Assembly: GCF_003182595.1 (NCBI RefSeq)
Contig: NZ_PDNZ01000002.1
Span: forward strand, 62,001 to 126,000
Direction of reading: 5' to 3'
Length of the DNA stretch: 64,000 nt
DNA from: Prosthecochloris marina
GTDB taxonomy: Bacteria; Bacteroidota; Chlorobiia; Chlorobiales; Chlorobiaceae
Shown here: positions 57,054-64,000 of the stretch, piece by piece
Position numbering within the stretch: position 1 is the stretch's first letter
Layout of the letters: each line of letters opens with the position of its first letter
Notes under the pieces: generated by a model
Seen by the model: only the letters and a program-made list of their open reading frames with translations
What the model was told of the DNA's origin: nothing
The model's database searches: none
Program-made: the position numbers and the translations under genes

Positions 57054-58147
57054 AACCGGGCATCGTATCCATATACCGCTACTCCATCCCTTTTGTCAGA
57101 CCAGTTCCAGTCAGAGGTTCCAGTCTCAACACAAGGGATGGTCTCATTATCGGCCTTCAGACACAGAACGGCAAGTATACCGGTTTTGGAGAAATAGCCC
57201 CTCTACCGGGGCTACATGAAGAAACACTTTCCGAAGCTCTTGAACAATGCGCCTCATTGCTGCCTGCGATCGATCTTTCTTTCGGTGATTTATCACTCGA
57301 CAATGCAGGAAAAACGCTTCCCGATAACCTCTTCCCATCAGTCCGTACGGGTATCGAAATGTCCCTTTTGAACCTGCAATCGGTTGCACGAGAAACGTTT
57401 CCATCATTTTCAGGCGCACTGCACGCCAAGGAAAAGCTTCCGCTCAACGCCTTGCTCTTCGGTAACACCGAATCCGTTCTTGCCATCGCAACCGACCACT
57501 TTCAAAAGGGATACCGGACATTCAAGCTGAAGGTACAGGCACGCAATCCCGGACTCGCCGTTGAACAGGTACTCGCACTGCACTGTGCTTTCGGCAACGA
57601 TATTTCCCTGCGTCTCGACAGTAACCGCTCTTTTTCCCTGGAAAACGCATGCACCTTTTTCAACCGAATTCCTGCAAACAGCATCGAATATATAGAGGAA
57701 CCGGTTGCGAATCCCTACCTTATTCCTGAATTCTTCAATCGGACAGGCATCCACTCAGCACTCGACGAATCACTTTGGATGACCCCTGGCATATGGAGCG
57801 ATATACCACATGACTGCCTTGGCGGCATTGTGTTGAAACCTTCGAGAATCGGCAGCTTCTCCGACACGTTACGATTGGCTCTACAAGCAGAAGAGGAAAA
57901 AATTCCGGCTATTATCAGTTCAGCCTATGAAACCGGGATCGGTCTTGGCTTCTATGCCCGTCTTGCCTCCATTATTTCGGCTGAACCAACACCCTGCGGT
58001 CTCGACACATTCCGGCAACTCAGCCATGACATTCTTTTCGGCAGCTTTCACGTCGAAGAAGGGTGCCTTCTTTCGGAAAACACATACCGCAGCAGTCTCA
58101 ATCCCGACCTGTCAATGCTCGAACTCGTTGAAAGATGGACATTGTAG
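57050..58147 (+). CDS. menC: o-Succinylbenzoate synthase MenC
   Basis: A 365-residue enolase-superfamily dehydratase that makes o-succinylbenzoate from SHCHC. The Lys base lies in TFKLKVQA, metal ligands in [17 protein letters not shown] and ALDESLW, and the second Lys in IVLKPSRIG. The start is TTG 57050, overlapping the menB stop (TTGA). The 3' end overlaps menE by 13 nt. Confidence 0.93.
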   Translation: MKPGIVSIYRYSIPFVRPVPVRGSSLNTRDGLIIGLQTQNGKYTGFGEIAPLPGLHEETLSEALEQCASLLPAIDLSFGDLSLDNAGKTLPDNLFPSVRTGIEMSLLNLQSVARETFPSFSGALHAKEKLPLNALLFGNTESVLAIATDHFQKGYRTFKLKVQARNPGLAVEQVLALHCAFGNDISLRLDSNRSFSLENACTFFNRIPANSIEYIEEPVANPYLIPEFFNRTGIHSALDESLWMTPGIWSDIPHDCLGGIVLKPSRIGSFSDTLRLALQAEEEKIPAIISSAYETGIGLGFYARLASIISAEPTPCGLDTFRQLSHDILFGSFHVEEGCLLSENTYRSSLNPDLSMLELVERWTL

Positions 58148-59604
58148 CGAATGCCGCACAAAAATACAGTCACAACCCGGCGCTTATCAATGAAAAGAAA
58201 ACGCTCTCGTTCAGGGACCTGGAAGCCGTAACCGGTCGAATAGCAACGGTACTGCAACGCCAAGGCATACGAAAAGGTGACATCGTAACACTCTGCATGC
58301 CCAACAGTGCAACAATGGTTCTGCTACTGCTCGCGCTTTTGAAAACAGGCTCCGTAGCCGCACCGCTGAACTATCGCTTTCCGGCATCCAGATTACAGAC
58401 CCTTTTCCCTCTCCTCAAATCCACGGCCCTTATCGGTCCGCAAAGCCTGACAAACAAACTCGCTCACCCTGTCAAACTAATCCCCGAGGAGATCATGGCG
58501 GAAAGCAGCGCCTGGAAACAGCTCTTTACGGAAAAAAAGCCCGTTCAAACAAAGTCTGCCGAGCATGATTCAGCAAACCGACAACTCGACAGCCCACCCG
58601 CCCAACAACTGAGAAAACCGGTAACGGTCATCCATACCTCGTCAAGTTCCGGTCTTCCGAAAGCTGCGCTGCACTCATTCGCCAACCACTATTACAGCGC
58701 TCTCGGCTCGAATGAAAACCTTCCTTTCGGCCCCGGCGACATATGGCTGCTCTCCCTGCCCCTATTTCACATTGGCGGTTATGCAATGCTTTTCCGTTCG
58801 CTGCTTGGAGGTGGTGCGCTTGTTGTCCCTGAACCCGGAACACTGATTCAGGATGCTCTCTGCCGGTTCCATCTTTCACATCTGTCACTGGTTCCAACAC
58901 AGCTTTACCGGCTGATCAATGATGAAAAAACCTTGAAAAAGCTTCAGGATTTCAAAGTCATCCTGCTTGGCGGGAGCACCGTTGAACCGGCCTTGCTCGA
59001 AGAGGCGTCGAAAGCCGAACTTCCGGTCTATCTCACGTACGGATCAACCGAGATGAGCTCCCAGATAACCACCACATCAGGTCCGGTCAGCACCATTGGT
59101 GCAGGCAAGGTGCTTCCCTACCGTGAACTCTTGATCGACAAAGAAAGCGAGATTCTCGTAAAAGGCCCCTGCCTTTTCCAGGGCTACCTCTCGGAAAGAG
59201 GGCCGATGCTGAAAACCGACGCTTCAGGCTGGTTCCATACCGGAGATACAGGAGAAATGTCGCCCGATGGAGAACTGCTGGTCACCGGACGAACGGATAA
59301 CATGTTCATTTCAGGGGGTGAGAATATCCATCCTGAAGAAATCGAGCGTGCACTCTGCTCATTCGAAGGAGTACGCAGGGCAATCGTCGTCCCGGTTGAC
59401 GATCCGGAATACGGCTTCCGGCCTTCGGCGTTTATCGAAGTGACCGGGAAAGCGCTAACCGACGACGAAATAAAGGCCACGCTGTCAAGGAAAACCGGCA
59501 AGTTGAAAACCCCTGAAACAATCACCCGCGTTGAGCAGTGGCGGTTATTGACCGGAACGGAAAAAATCGATAGAGGATATTACAAGCGCTTGGTGAACGA
59601 GTAA
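58135..59604 (+). CDS. menE: o-Succinylbenzoate-CoA ligase MenE
   Basis: A 489-residue acyl-adenylate-forming enzyme that activates o-succinylbenzoate with CoA. The P-loop is HTSSSSGLPKAALHS, Ser-rich instead of the common TSGTTGxPK. Other blocks: LPLFHIGG, YLTYGSTEMSSQ, GWFHTGDTGEMSPDGEL and GGENIHPEEIE. ATG 58135 lies inside the menC 3' end. It closes the menF-D-H-B-C-E run; menA and menG are not in the window. Confidence 0.94.
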   Translation: MDIVANAAQKYSHNPALINEKKTLSFRDLEAVTGRIATVLQRQGIRKGDIVTLCMPNSATMVLLLLALLKTGSVAAPLNYRFPASRLQTLFPLLKSTALIGPQSLTNKLAHPVKLIPEEIMAESSAWKQLFTEKKPVQTKSAEHDSANRQLDSPPAQQLRKPVTVIHTSSSSGLPKAALHSFANHYYSALGSNENLPFGPGDIWLLSLPLFHIGGYAMLFRSLLGGGALVVPEPGTLIQDALCRFHLSHLSLVPTQLYRLINDEKTLKKLQDFKVILLGGSTVEPALLEEASKAELPVYLTYGSTEMSSQITTTSGPVSTIGAGKVLPYRELLIDKESEILVKGPCLFQGYLSERGPMLKTDASGWFHTGDTGEMSPDGELLVTGRTDNMFISGGENIHPEEIERALCSFEGVRRAIVVPVDDPEYGFRPSAFIEVTGKALTDDEIKATLSRKTGKLKTPETITRVEQWRLLTGTEKIDRGYYKRLVNE

Positions 59605-59683
59605 CCTCCAAACCCGACCCATAACGTTAATGCCTTTCACCGCAAAATTATTTAGCATCGTTCGAGCAGGATTTCGTCGTACG

Positions 59684-60124
59684 CTATCCGCCCGGCCTTT
59701 TAAGTTGCGGCAGACCGCTTGATTTTGTTGCGGAAATGCCTTTCGCAATTGCAAAACCCGATATTCCGGACAGGATAGGCAAACCCGCCTCAGCCGTTAT
59801 AGTCTGCGTTATCAACAAAACCGTCAACACAACGACGATCAACACAGCTAAAAGCACCTGCCCGTATGCAGTCCAAAACTCATTTCTTCTATGCAGATAT
59901 TCGGAATACGATTCATATGCAACTCGAGGAAGATCGTCAGAACTGCCTGAACCCTGCCTTACCCACTCGGCAAGCACCCCGTCCAATGCTGGGTTGCCTG
60001 TCAACGCCGGACTTTTGCGTGATACCCTCGCCAGGATATACCCGAACCAAACAATTCCAGCTATGACGATAAGACCGAGAACCGATACCAGCAGGCTGAT
60101 AATCACAACTTCATTTTCGCTCAT
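59684..60124 (-). CDS. Small membrane protein of unknown function
   Basis: A 146-residue protein with a hydrophobic segment at about 6-31 and another at about 88-108 (VLLAVLIVVVLTVLLI), a short hydrophilic segment with SEYLHRRNEF between, and a Gly/Ala-rich C-terminus. I do not recognise a family. It stands alone on the minus strand facing the end of the men operon. Confidence 0.6.
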   Translation of the reverse strand: MSENEVVIISLLVSVLGLIVIAGIVWFGYILARVSRKSPALTGNPALDGVLAEWVRQGSGSSDDLPRVAYESYSEYLHRRNEFWTAYGQVLLAVLIVVVLTVLLITQTITAEAGLPILSGISGFAIAKGISATKSSGLPQLKRPGG

Positions 60125-60471
60125 ATATCCCTCCGTTTAATATTGCACACAGCACCCCCTGCATCCAGCACAATCACATCACTTCCCCAGCAATATACAG
60201 CAATAACACGCCGAGCACAAAAGGGCACGTTCAGCCGTACCGCCTCACAAACACTCAATAATTTTTCACATTCCGTTGAACGCTGCCGGAAGTAAACCTG
60301 TAAAATTCGTCCCCCCTACCCTTCCGGCATAGGAAAATCAACCCACCCCTTCGGATAGAGTGAACAGGCCGTGCTCCTACCAGGTTCAAGGGTGAAACGA
60401 TTTCGGAAAGACGCTTAAAAGGGGAAAAACATTTTCAAAAACAGCTTTGTTCACTACCGGCACCATGTGCT
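60125..60471. other. Intergenic region containing an old-yellow-enzyme remnant
   Basis: 347 bp. The middle part (60316-60390) is a decayed OYE 3' end, listed separately. The rest shows no gene; 60415-60471 leads into the exporter gene's 3' end. Confidence 0.6.
60316..60390 (-). pseudogene. Decayed 3' end of an old-yellow-enzyme-type gene
   Basis: The minus strand encodes LEPGRSTACSLYPKGW and then VDFPMPEG before TAG (60318-60316). It aligns with the intact reductase C-terminus LNQPDMSTAYSPGPKG and YTDYPMLEE at 60987-61060, sharing STA-S-PKG-D-PM-E. The DNA also matches over about 60-65 bases (GCATAGG..AATC, TTCGG, CCGTGCTC). Upstream the similarity fades. This is a broken relic, not a working gene, and it lies 81 bp from the Gdx exporter on the side opposite the intact copy. 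Confidence 0.75.
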
Positions 60472-60789
60472 TTATGAAGAAACTGCTTTCAGACCGACAA
60501 TCCCTGTTACGATCAACAGTACAAAGAAAACCCTTGCGAGGTCGTGTGATTCACCGAACAGAACCATCCCCATGACAACAACCCCAACAGCACCAATGCC
60601 CGTCCAGACAGCATAAGCCGTACCAACGGGAATAGTCTTCATCGCAAGCGACAAGAATCCAAAACTGATTATCATGGCTAAAACAGTGAATACCGTCGGT
60701 ACGAGCCTGGTGAACCCTTCAGTGTATTTGAGGCCTATTGCCCAACTACATTCAAACAACCCGGCAACGATCAAGTACATCCACGACAT
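60472..60789 (-). CDS. Gdx/SugE-type small multidrug resistance exporter
   Basis: A 105-residue SMR protein with four hydrophobic helices. The conserved proton/substrate Glu13 is in [16 protein letters not shown], and [40 protein letters not shown] matches the SugE/Gdx branch, whose known members export guanidinium. The wording [13 protein letters not shown] at helix 1 favours Gdx over EmrE. ATG 60789 begins [11 protein letters not shown] leader with several hairpins precedes it; no guanidine riboswitch was recognised. Confidence 0.9.
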   Translation of the reverse strand: MSWMYLIVAGLFECSWAIGLKYTEGFTRLVPTVFTVLAMIISFGFLSLAMKTIPVGTAYAVWTGIGAVGVVVMGMVLFGESHDLARVFFVLLIVTGIVGLKAVSS

Positions 60790-60902
60790 TTCTTTTTCCT
60801 TTTTTAACGTTCCCTTTACACAAACCCCAGGAAGCCTTACAATATTACCTTACAGACGGTTCACATCAGAGTGAACGAAAAAACCGTTCGGCAAGCCCGG
60901 CA

Positions 60903-60920
60903 ACCTGTAATAGTACAGGT
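60903..60920. repeat. Hairpin in the Gdx upstream region
   Basis: ACCTGTA (60903-60909), loop ATAG, TACAGGT (60914-60920): a perfect 7-bp inverted repeat. Further toward the gene GTTCAC (60859-60864) and GTGAAC (60871-60876), and ACGGTT (60856-60861) with AACCGT (60882-60887), form competing stems. It could be an operator or part of a leader. Confidence 0.4.
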
Positions 60921-60986
60921 ACTGTTTTCGAAAACAAAGAATTACCGTGTTTTATCATCGTAATCCATAACGGAAAAACAATAAAC

Positions 60987-62066
60987 CTATTCCTCCAGCA
61001 TAGGATAATCGGTATAGCCTTTCGGACCGGGTGAATAAGCCGTGCTCATATCAGGCTGGTTTAGAAGTGCTCCGGTTTTCCAGCGCTCGACAAGATCGGG
61101 GTTGGCGAGAAAAGGCCGGCCGACAGCGACCAGATCGCATTTGCCGGCCGCAAGGTCATTTTCAGCACGTTCGACATCGTAGCCACCCGAAAGAATCAAT
61201 GCACCCCTGAACTCACTGCGGAAGGTCTTTTTGATGGAATCGGGTACCACCGGCGCCCCCATAGAGGAGTGGTCGACAAGATGAATATAGGCAAGCCCTG
61301 TCTTATCGAGCTCCTGTGCAAGGTATCCGTACTCCGCCTCCATCGCTTCGTAGAGCGGCATATCGTTGAACACACCGAACGGCGACAGACGGATACCGAC
61401 TCTATCCCGTCCGATGGCATCTGTCATCGCCTCGACTGTTTCCAGCATGAAGCGTGCACGGTTTTCTATTGCGCCCCCATAGCCGTCGGTACGCAGGTTG
61501 GTGTTGGGACGAATGAACTGCTCGATCAGATAACCGTTTGCACCGTGCAGTTCGACACCGTCAAATCCTGCGACAAAGGCACTCCTGGCTGACTGAGCAT
61601 ATTCCTCTATGGTTGCTTTGATATCCTCTTCGCTCATTTCTTCCGGCACGGGATAAGGCTGCATGCCATCGTTGTCCGTATACATCTCACCAGAGGCAGC
61701 AACGGCCGACGGAGCCAGGATACGGGCTCCGCCGGGAACATTGAGAGGATGCGCAATGCGCCCACAGTGCATGAGCTGGAGAAATATCTTTGCACCATTC
61801 CCGTGTACCACTCCTGTAACGGCTTTCCACCCTTCTGTTTGAGCACAGGAAAACACCCCCGGTATGCGCGGGTAACCAAGGCCGTTCGGCGAGGGAGAAG
61901 TACCTTCGGTAATGATGAGCCCTGCTGTACTGCGCTGCTCGTAATACTCTGCCATAAGCTCATTGGGAACGTTACCGGTCGCTCGGCTGCGGGTCATCGG
62001 CGCCATGACCAGGTGGTTTCGCAGGGAGAGAGGGCCGAGCCCGGTTGGAGAAAACAGGATGGACAT
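60987..62066 (-). CDS. Old-yellow-enzyme-family alkene reductase (NemA-like)
   Basis: A 359-residue FMN-dependent reductase of α,β-unsaturated carbonyl or nitrate-ester type substrates. TIM-barrel landmarks: LVMAPMTRSRA, FLQLMHCGRIAHP, AGFDGVELHGANGYLIEQFIRP, RFMLETVEAM and VGRPFLANPDLVERW, ending with GPKGYTDYPMLEE. The frame is open to 62135, but ATG 62066 begins the family-like MSILFSPTGLG; no ribosome site is obvious. It has a decayed copy of its 3' end at 60316-60390, with the exporter gene between. Confidence 0.93.
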   Translation of the reverse strand: MSILFSPTGLGPLSLRNHLVMAPMTRSRATGNVPNELMAEYYEQRSTAGLIITEGTSPSPNGLGYPRIPGVFSCAQTEGWKAVTGVVHGNGAKIFLQLMHCGRIAHPLNVPGGARILAPSAVAASGEMYTDNDGMQPYPVPEEMSEEDIKATIEEYAQSARSAFVAGFDGVELHGANGYLIEQFIRPNTNLRTDGYGGAIENRARFMLETVEAMTDAIGRDRVGIRLSPFGVFNDMPLYEAMEAEYGYLAQELDKTGLAYIHLVDHSSMGAPVVPDSIKKTFRSEFRGALILSGGYDVERAENDLAAGKCDLVAVGRPFLANPDLVERWKTGALLNQPDMSTAYSPGPKGYTDYPMLEE

Positions 62067-62276
62067 GGGAGGGTCTTGTTTAGAAAGGTTTTGAAGACAG
62101 TATCTTGCCCGCTTACAACCCCTAAAACATTTCAAGCATTAAAAGTTCAAACCGGTTTCTGAACAGCCCTGTTTTTGCACGAAAGAGAAAAAGCCACAAG
62201 AATCTAGCAGGCTGAAAGCTCATTTGCGCTTTATGAAAAAGAGTGTTAACACCATCAAAGCGCAGGCATCGCCTAA

Positions 62277-62795
62277 TCACTTTTTCACAGCTTGCCGTTT
62301 CAGTCGCCAGACGGTGAACACCCCACCCAACCCGGCAACCGGCGCGTAGATAATCGCAGTTATGACGAGACTGAGCAGGAACCCTGCGAACGTCATCTCT
62401 ACCGGAGCCTGTAACATCTCCTGCAACTGGTTTATACGCATGTCCTGTTCAAGCGAAACACCTTTCATCTGTTCGGAAAGTGTCATGAACTCGGTGGCTC
62501 CCGGCCGGTAATTGAATTCCGTGATAAGCACGTACTCGGCAATCACCGATAAAGTGCTTCCAGCCATACCGGTGAGGCTCGAGAAAACAAACGCTTCGGA
62601 CATGGAGAGCCTCTCCTGACAGGTAACGATGTAATAGTAGGATGCAGCCGCCCCACCGATAATGATACCAGCGAGAAAAAATACGTTAAGCAGCAGCAGG
62701 TAGGGCACCGTGGTCGAGGCGAGTATGATTATCGCCCCGATGCCGATCGCTTTCAGTTTTTCTTCCGAACAATTCACCTTAGCCAAAAACTTCAT
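62277..62795 (-). CDS. Predicted membrane protein of unknown function
   Basis: A 172-residue protein from ATG 62795 (a longer frame reaches 62999 inside dapB). Hydrophobic segments lie at about 19-37, 42-60 and 142-165, with a hydrophilic middle [21 protein letters not shown]. It resembles the loose group of four-helix Bacteroidota proteins such as DUF4199, but I cannot assign it. The start overlaps the dapB 3' end by 17 nt, so it is translationally linked to dapB. Confidence 0.6.
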   Translation of the reverse strand: MKFLAKVNCSEEKLKAIGIGAIIILASTTVPYLLLLNVFFLAGIIIGGAAASYYYIVTCQERLSMSEAFVFSSLTGMAGSTLSVIAEYVLITEFNYRPGATEFMTLSEQMKGVSLEQDMRINQLQEMLQAPVEMTFAGFLLSLVITAIIYAPVAGLGGVFTVWRLKRQAVKK

Positions 62796-63525
62796 CAAGA
62801 AAATCATCCATGGTATAAAATCCCGGCTGTGAAACATGCTTTTCAGCAAGCCACTTGCCAGCCTGCACAGCCCCGCCGGCAAATCCTCTCCGATTTCTCG
62901 CCGTATGCGAGATAACGATATCGTCAAACTCCGAGTTGATGTATGCCGAATGTTGCCCGAAAACCGAACCGAGCCGGATTGCAGCAACCTGCAACTCATC
63001 GGGATTGATCATTTTCTCGGTCGGAAGCTGGCTGACAATGGTCTTTTTGCGGGAGTTGACCTCTACAATCATCTCTGCAGCCTTCAGTGCCGTACCGCTG
63101 GGAAAATCCGCTTTCGCAGTGTGGTGCTGTTCCGAAAAAGCGATATCGAACTCGTCGAATGGACCGATCATTCGCGCAGCCTCCCGGACCGTGCGGAGAA
63201 ATATGTTGACACCGAGGGAAAAGTTTGCCGAATACATAAGCGAAGCACCCGCTACGGCAACTTGTTGCCGGACCATGGGCATATCAGCATCCCAGCCGGT
63301 TGTTCCAACGACAACTGGTACTTTTGATGCAAGCATTATCGGGAGATTGGCAAGAAATGCATCACGGACGGTAAAGTCTATAATAACGTCACTTCCGGCA
63401 AAACTCTCTTCTGTAATAACGGCATCGACATCAAGAACCGTATGGACCTCATGTTCGTCTGAAGACTCTATTATACCGGCGACCTGCTGTCCCATTTTCC
63501 CATATCCAACAAGGGTGTACTTCAT
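62779..63525 (-). CDS. dapB: 4-Hydroxy-tetrahydrodipicolinate reductase
   Basis: A 248-residue NAD(P)H enzyme of lysine and meso-diaminopimelate synthesis. Nucleotide loop [32 protein letters not shown] and the catalytic [20 protein letters not shown] are all present, ending in [13 protein letters not shown]. The N-terminal loop is short (GYGKMG), typical of Bacteroidota-type DapB. ATG 63525 is used. The 131-nt gap to the truncated DUF5683 gene shows nothing clear. Confidence 0.96.
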   Translation of the reverse strand: MKYTLVGYGKMGQQVAGIIESSDEHEVHTVLDVDAVITEESFAGSDVIIDFTVRDAFLANLPIMLASKVPVVVGTTGWDADMPMVRQQVAVAGASLMYSANFSLGVNIFLRTVREAARMIGPFDEFDIAFSEQHHTAKADFPSGTALKAAEMIVEVNSRKKTIVSQLPTEKMINPDELQVAAIRLGSVFGQHSAYINSEFDDIVISHTARNRRGFAGGAVQAGKWLAEKHVSQPGFYTMDDFLDEVFG

Positions 63526-63657
63526 AAGGAATTCAAAAGTTAAAAGTCAAAAAGGAGCTCCGTTCAGTCGGGTAAACCTGTGAGATATTCCTTTCATTAC
63601 AGGAAGCAACCAAACCCTTCTGAACATTTCCGCCCGATCAAGCTGTCCATACCCGGT

Positions 63658-64000
63658 TTAAAATTTCAGATTGACACTTACCGACGGGTAAAATGTTTCA
63701 GGTGCGTATACCGATGATACCCCTTCTTCGGAAATAGTATCGAAATCATAAAGATGAGCATCGACATAGGCATCGACAATACCCGCAAGATAGGCCAATG
63801 CAAGAAACAAAATCTGCTGGTTTCGCTTCTCCTGGTAACGGTCCCGCTCATCCTGAAAACGGGGTGCATCCGGTCCGTCAGGATCCTCGGCGTACTTATC
63901 CCTGAACTCTTTATAACTGTCGTTATAATCAATGGCCCGATAGCCGAAATAACCCAAAAGCCCGTAAAGGATCGGAACCTTCCATATCGCGCCGTTGTAT
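63658..64000 (-). CDS. DUF5683 family protein, 5' end outside the window
   Basis: The frame is open from the right edge to the stop at 63660-63658; about 113 residues are visible. The entering sequence YNGAIWKVPILYGLLGYFGYRA, followed by YNDSYKEFRDKY and LAYLAGIVDAYVDAHLYDFD, matches the DUF5683 pattern (an Asn/Gly/Lys/Trp-Lys-Val-Pro block, then DAYVDAHL). The family is found in Bacteroidota and Chlorobi; function unknown. The C-terminal FYPSVSVNLKF ends like an outer-membrane or lipid-facing β-strand. The start lies beyond 64000. Confidence 0.85.
   Translation of the reverse strand, partial: YNGAIWKVPILYGLLGYFGYRAIDYNDSYKEFRDKYAEDPDGPDAPRFQDERDRYQEKRNQQILFLALAYLAGIVDAYVDAHLYDFDTISEEGVSSVYAPETFYPSVSVNLKF

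Noticed and set aside
60790..60986. Guanidine riboswitch upstream of the Gdx exporter
   Set aside because: None of the known guanidine-I, -II or -III conserved loops is present; only ordinary inverted repeats are seen.
1..64000. CRISPR arrays, rRNA operons, insertion sequences or phage genes
   Set aside because: No regularly spaced direct repeats, no rRNA sequence, and no transposase, integrase or phage structural gene was found on either strand.

Overview
The window reads as chromosome of a green sulfur bacterium (Chlorobi, Chlorobiaceae). The strongest marker is bchY (chlorophyllide reductase subunit Y, 36121-37365). The other genes agree: a short Bacteroidota/Chlorobi-type principal sigma factor, a complete menaquinone operon, the bacillithiol enzyme BshC, a ResB/CcsA cytochrome c maturation system, citrate synthase and a truncated DUF5683 gene. 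Genus cannot be fixed by eye. Coding density is high, many genes lack a clear Shine-Dalgarno sequence, GTG and TTG starts occur, and several convergent gene pairs overlap at their stops.

Layout. 1-11884: end of a band-7/SPFH gene, lptG-like permease, SAM hydrolase, rpoD, valS, clpP, a structured intergenic region with a terminator-capped RNA candidate, thyX, accD and a large secreted patatin/D15 outer-membrane protein. 12005-19163: surE, bshC, then on the minus strand a putative redox operon (Cys-rich HTH regulator, resB, ccsA, dsbD-like). 19570-23619: minus-strand operon of LMW phosphatase, lipid kinase, alternative GlmU, trpG and LOG-like protein. 23884-30437: five tandem paralogues of about 408 codons, the most unusual part of the window. 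30451-37871: aldehyde dehydrogenase, rsgA, recG, rpmE, frr, bchY and a double HU-like protein. 38192-47425: xseA, the gatC-yggU-dtd-kdsB operon, gltA, an AGCS symporter, tRNA-Asp, a GH13 branching-type enzyme and a NYN-LOTUS protein. 47426-51211: a non-coding stretch with hairpins, copA-copZ and a DUF1848 gene. 51383-59604: TPR lipoprotein and menF-menD-menH-menB-menC-menE. 59684-64000: a small membrane protein, a Gdx-type exporter lying between an intact old-yellow-enzyme gene and a decayed copy of its 3' end, dapB and a truncated DUF5683 gene.

The most promising undescribed system is the five-gene array. Each protein has a Cys4/Trp17 N-terminal signature, a domain whose predicted secondary structure looks STAS/SpoIIAA-like, a coiled coil, and a C-terminal LuxR/GerE-like helix-turn-helix. 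The first copy carries a one-base frameshift that detaches its HTH. Inverted repeats in front of the second and third copies could be operators. Other points to check are a terminator-capped RNA between clpP and thyX, a cloverleaf-like hairpin element at 47495-47577, a Cys-rich regulator heading the cytochrome c maturation genes, and the old-yellow-enzyme remnant beside the exporter gene.
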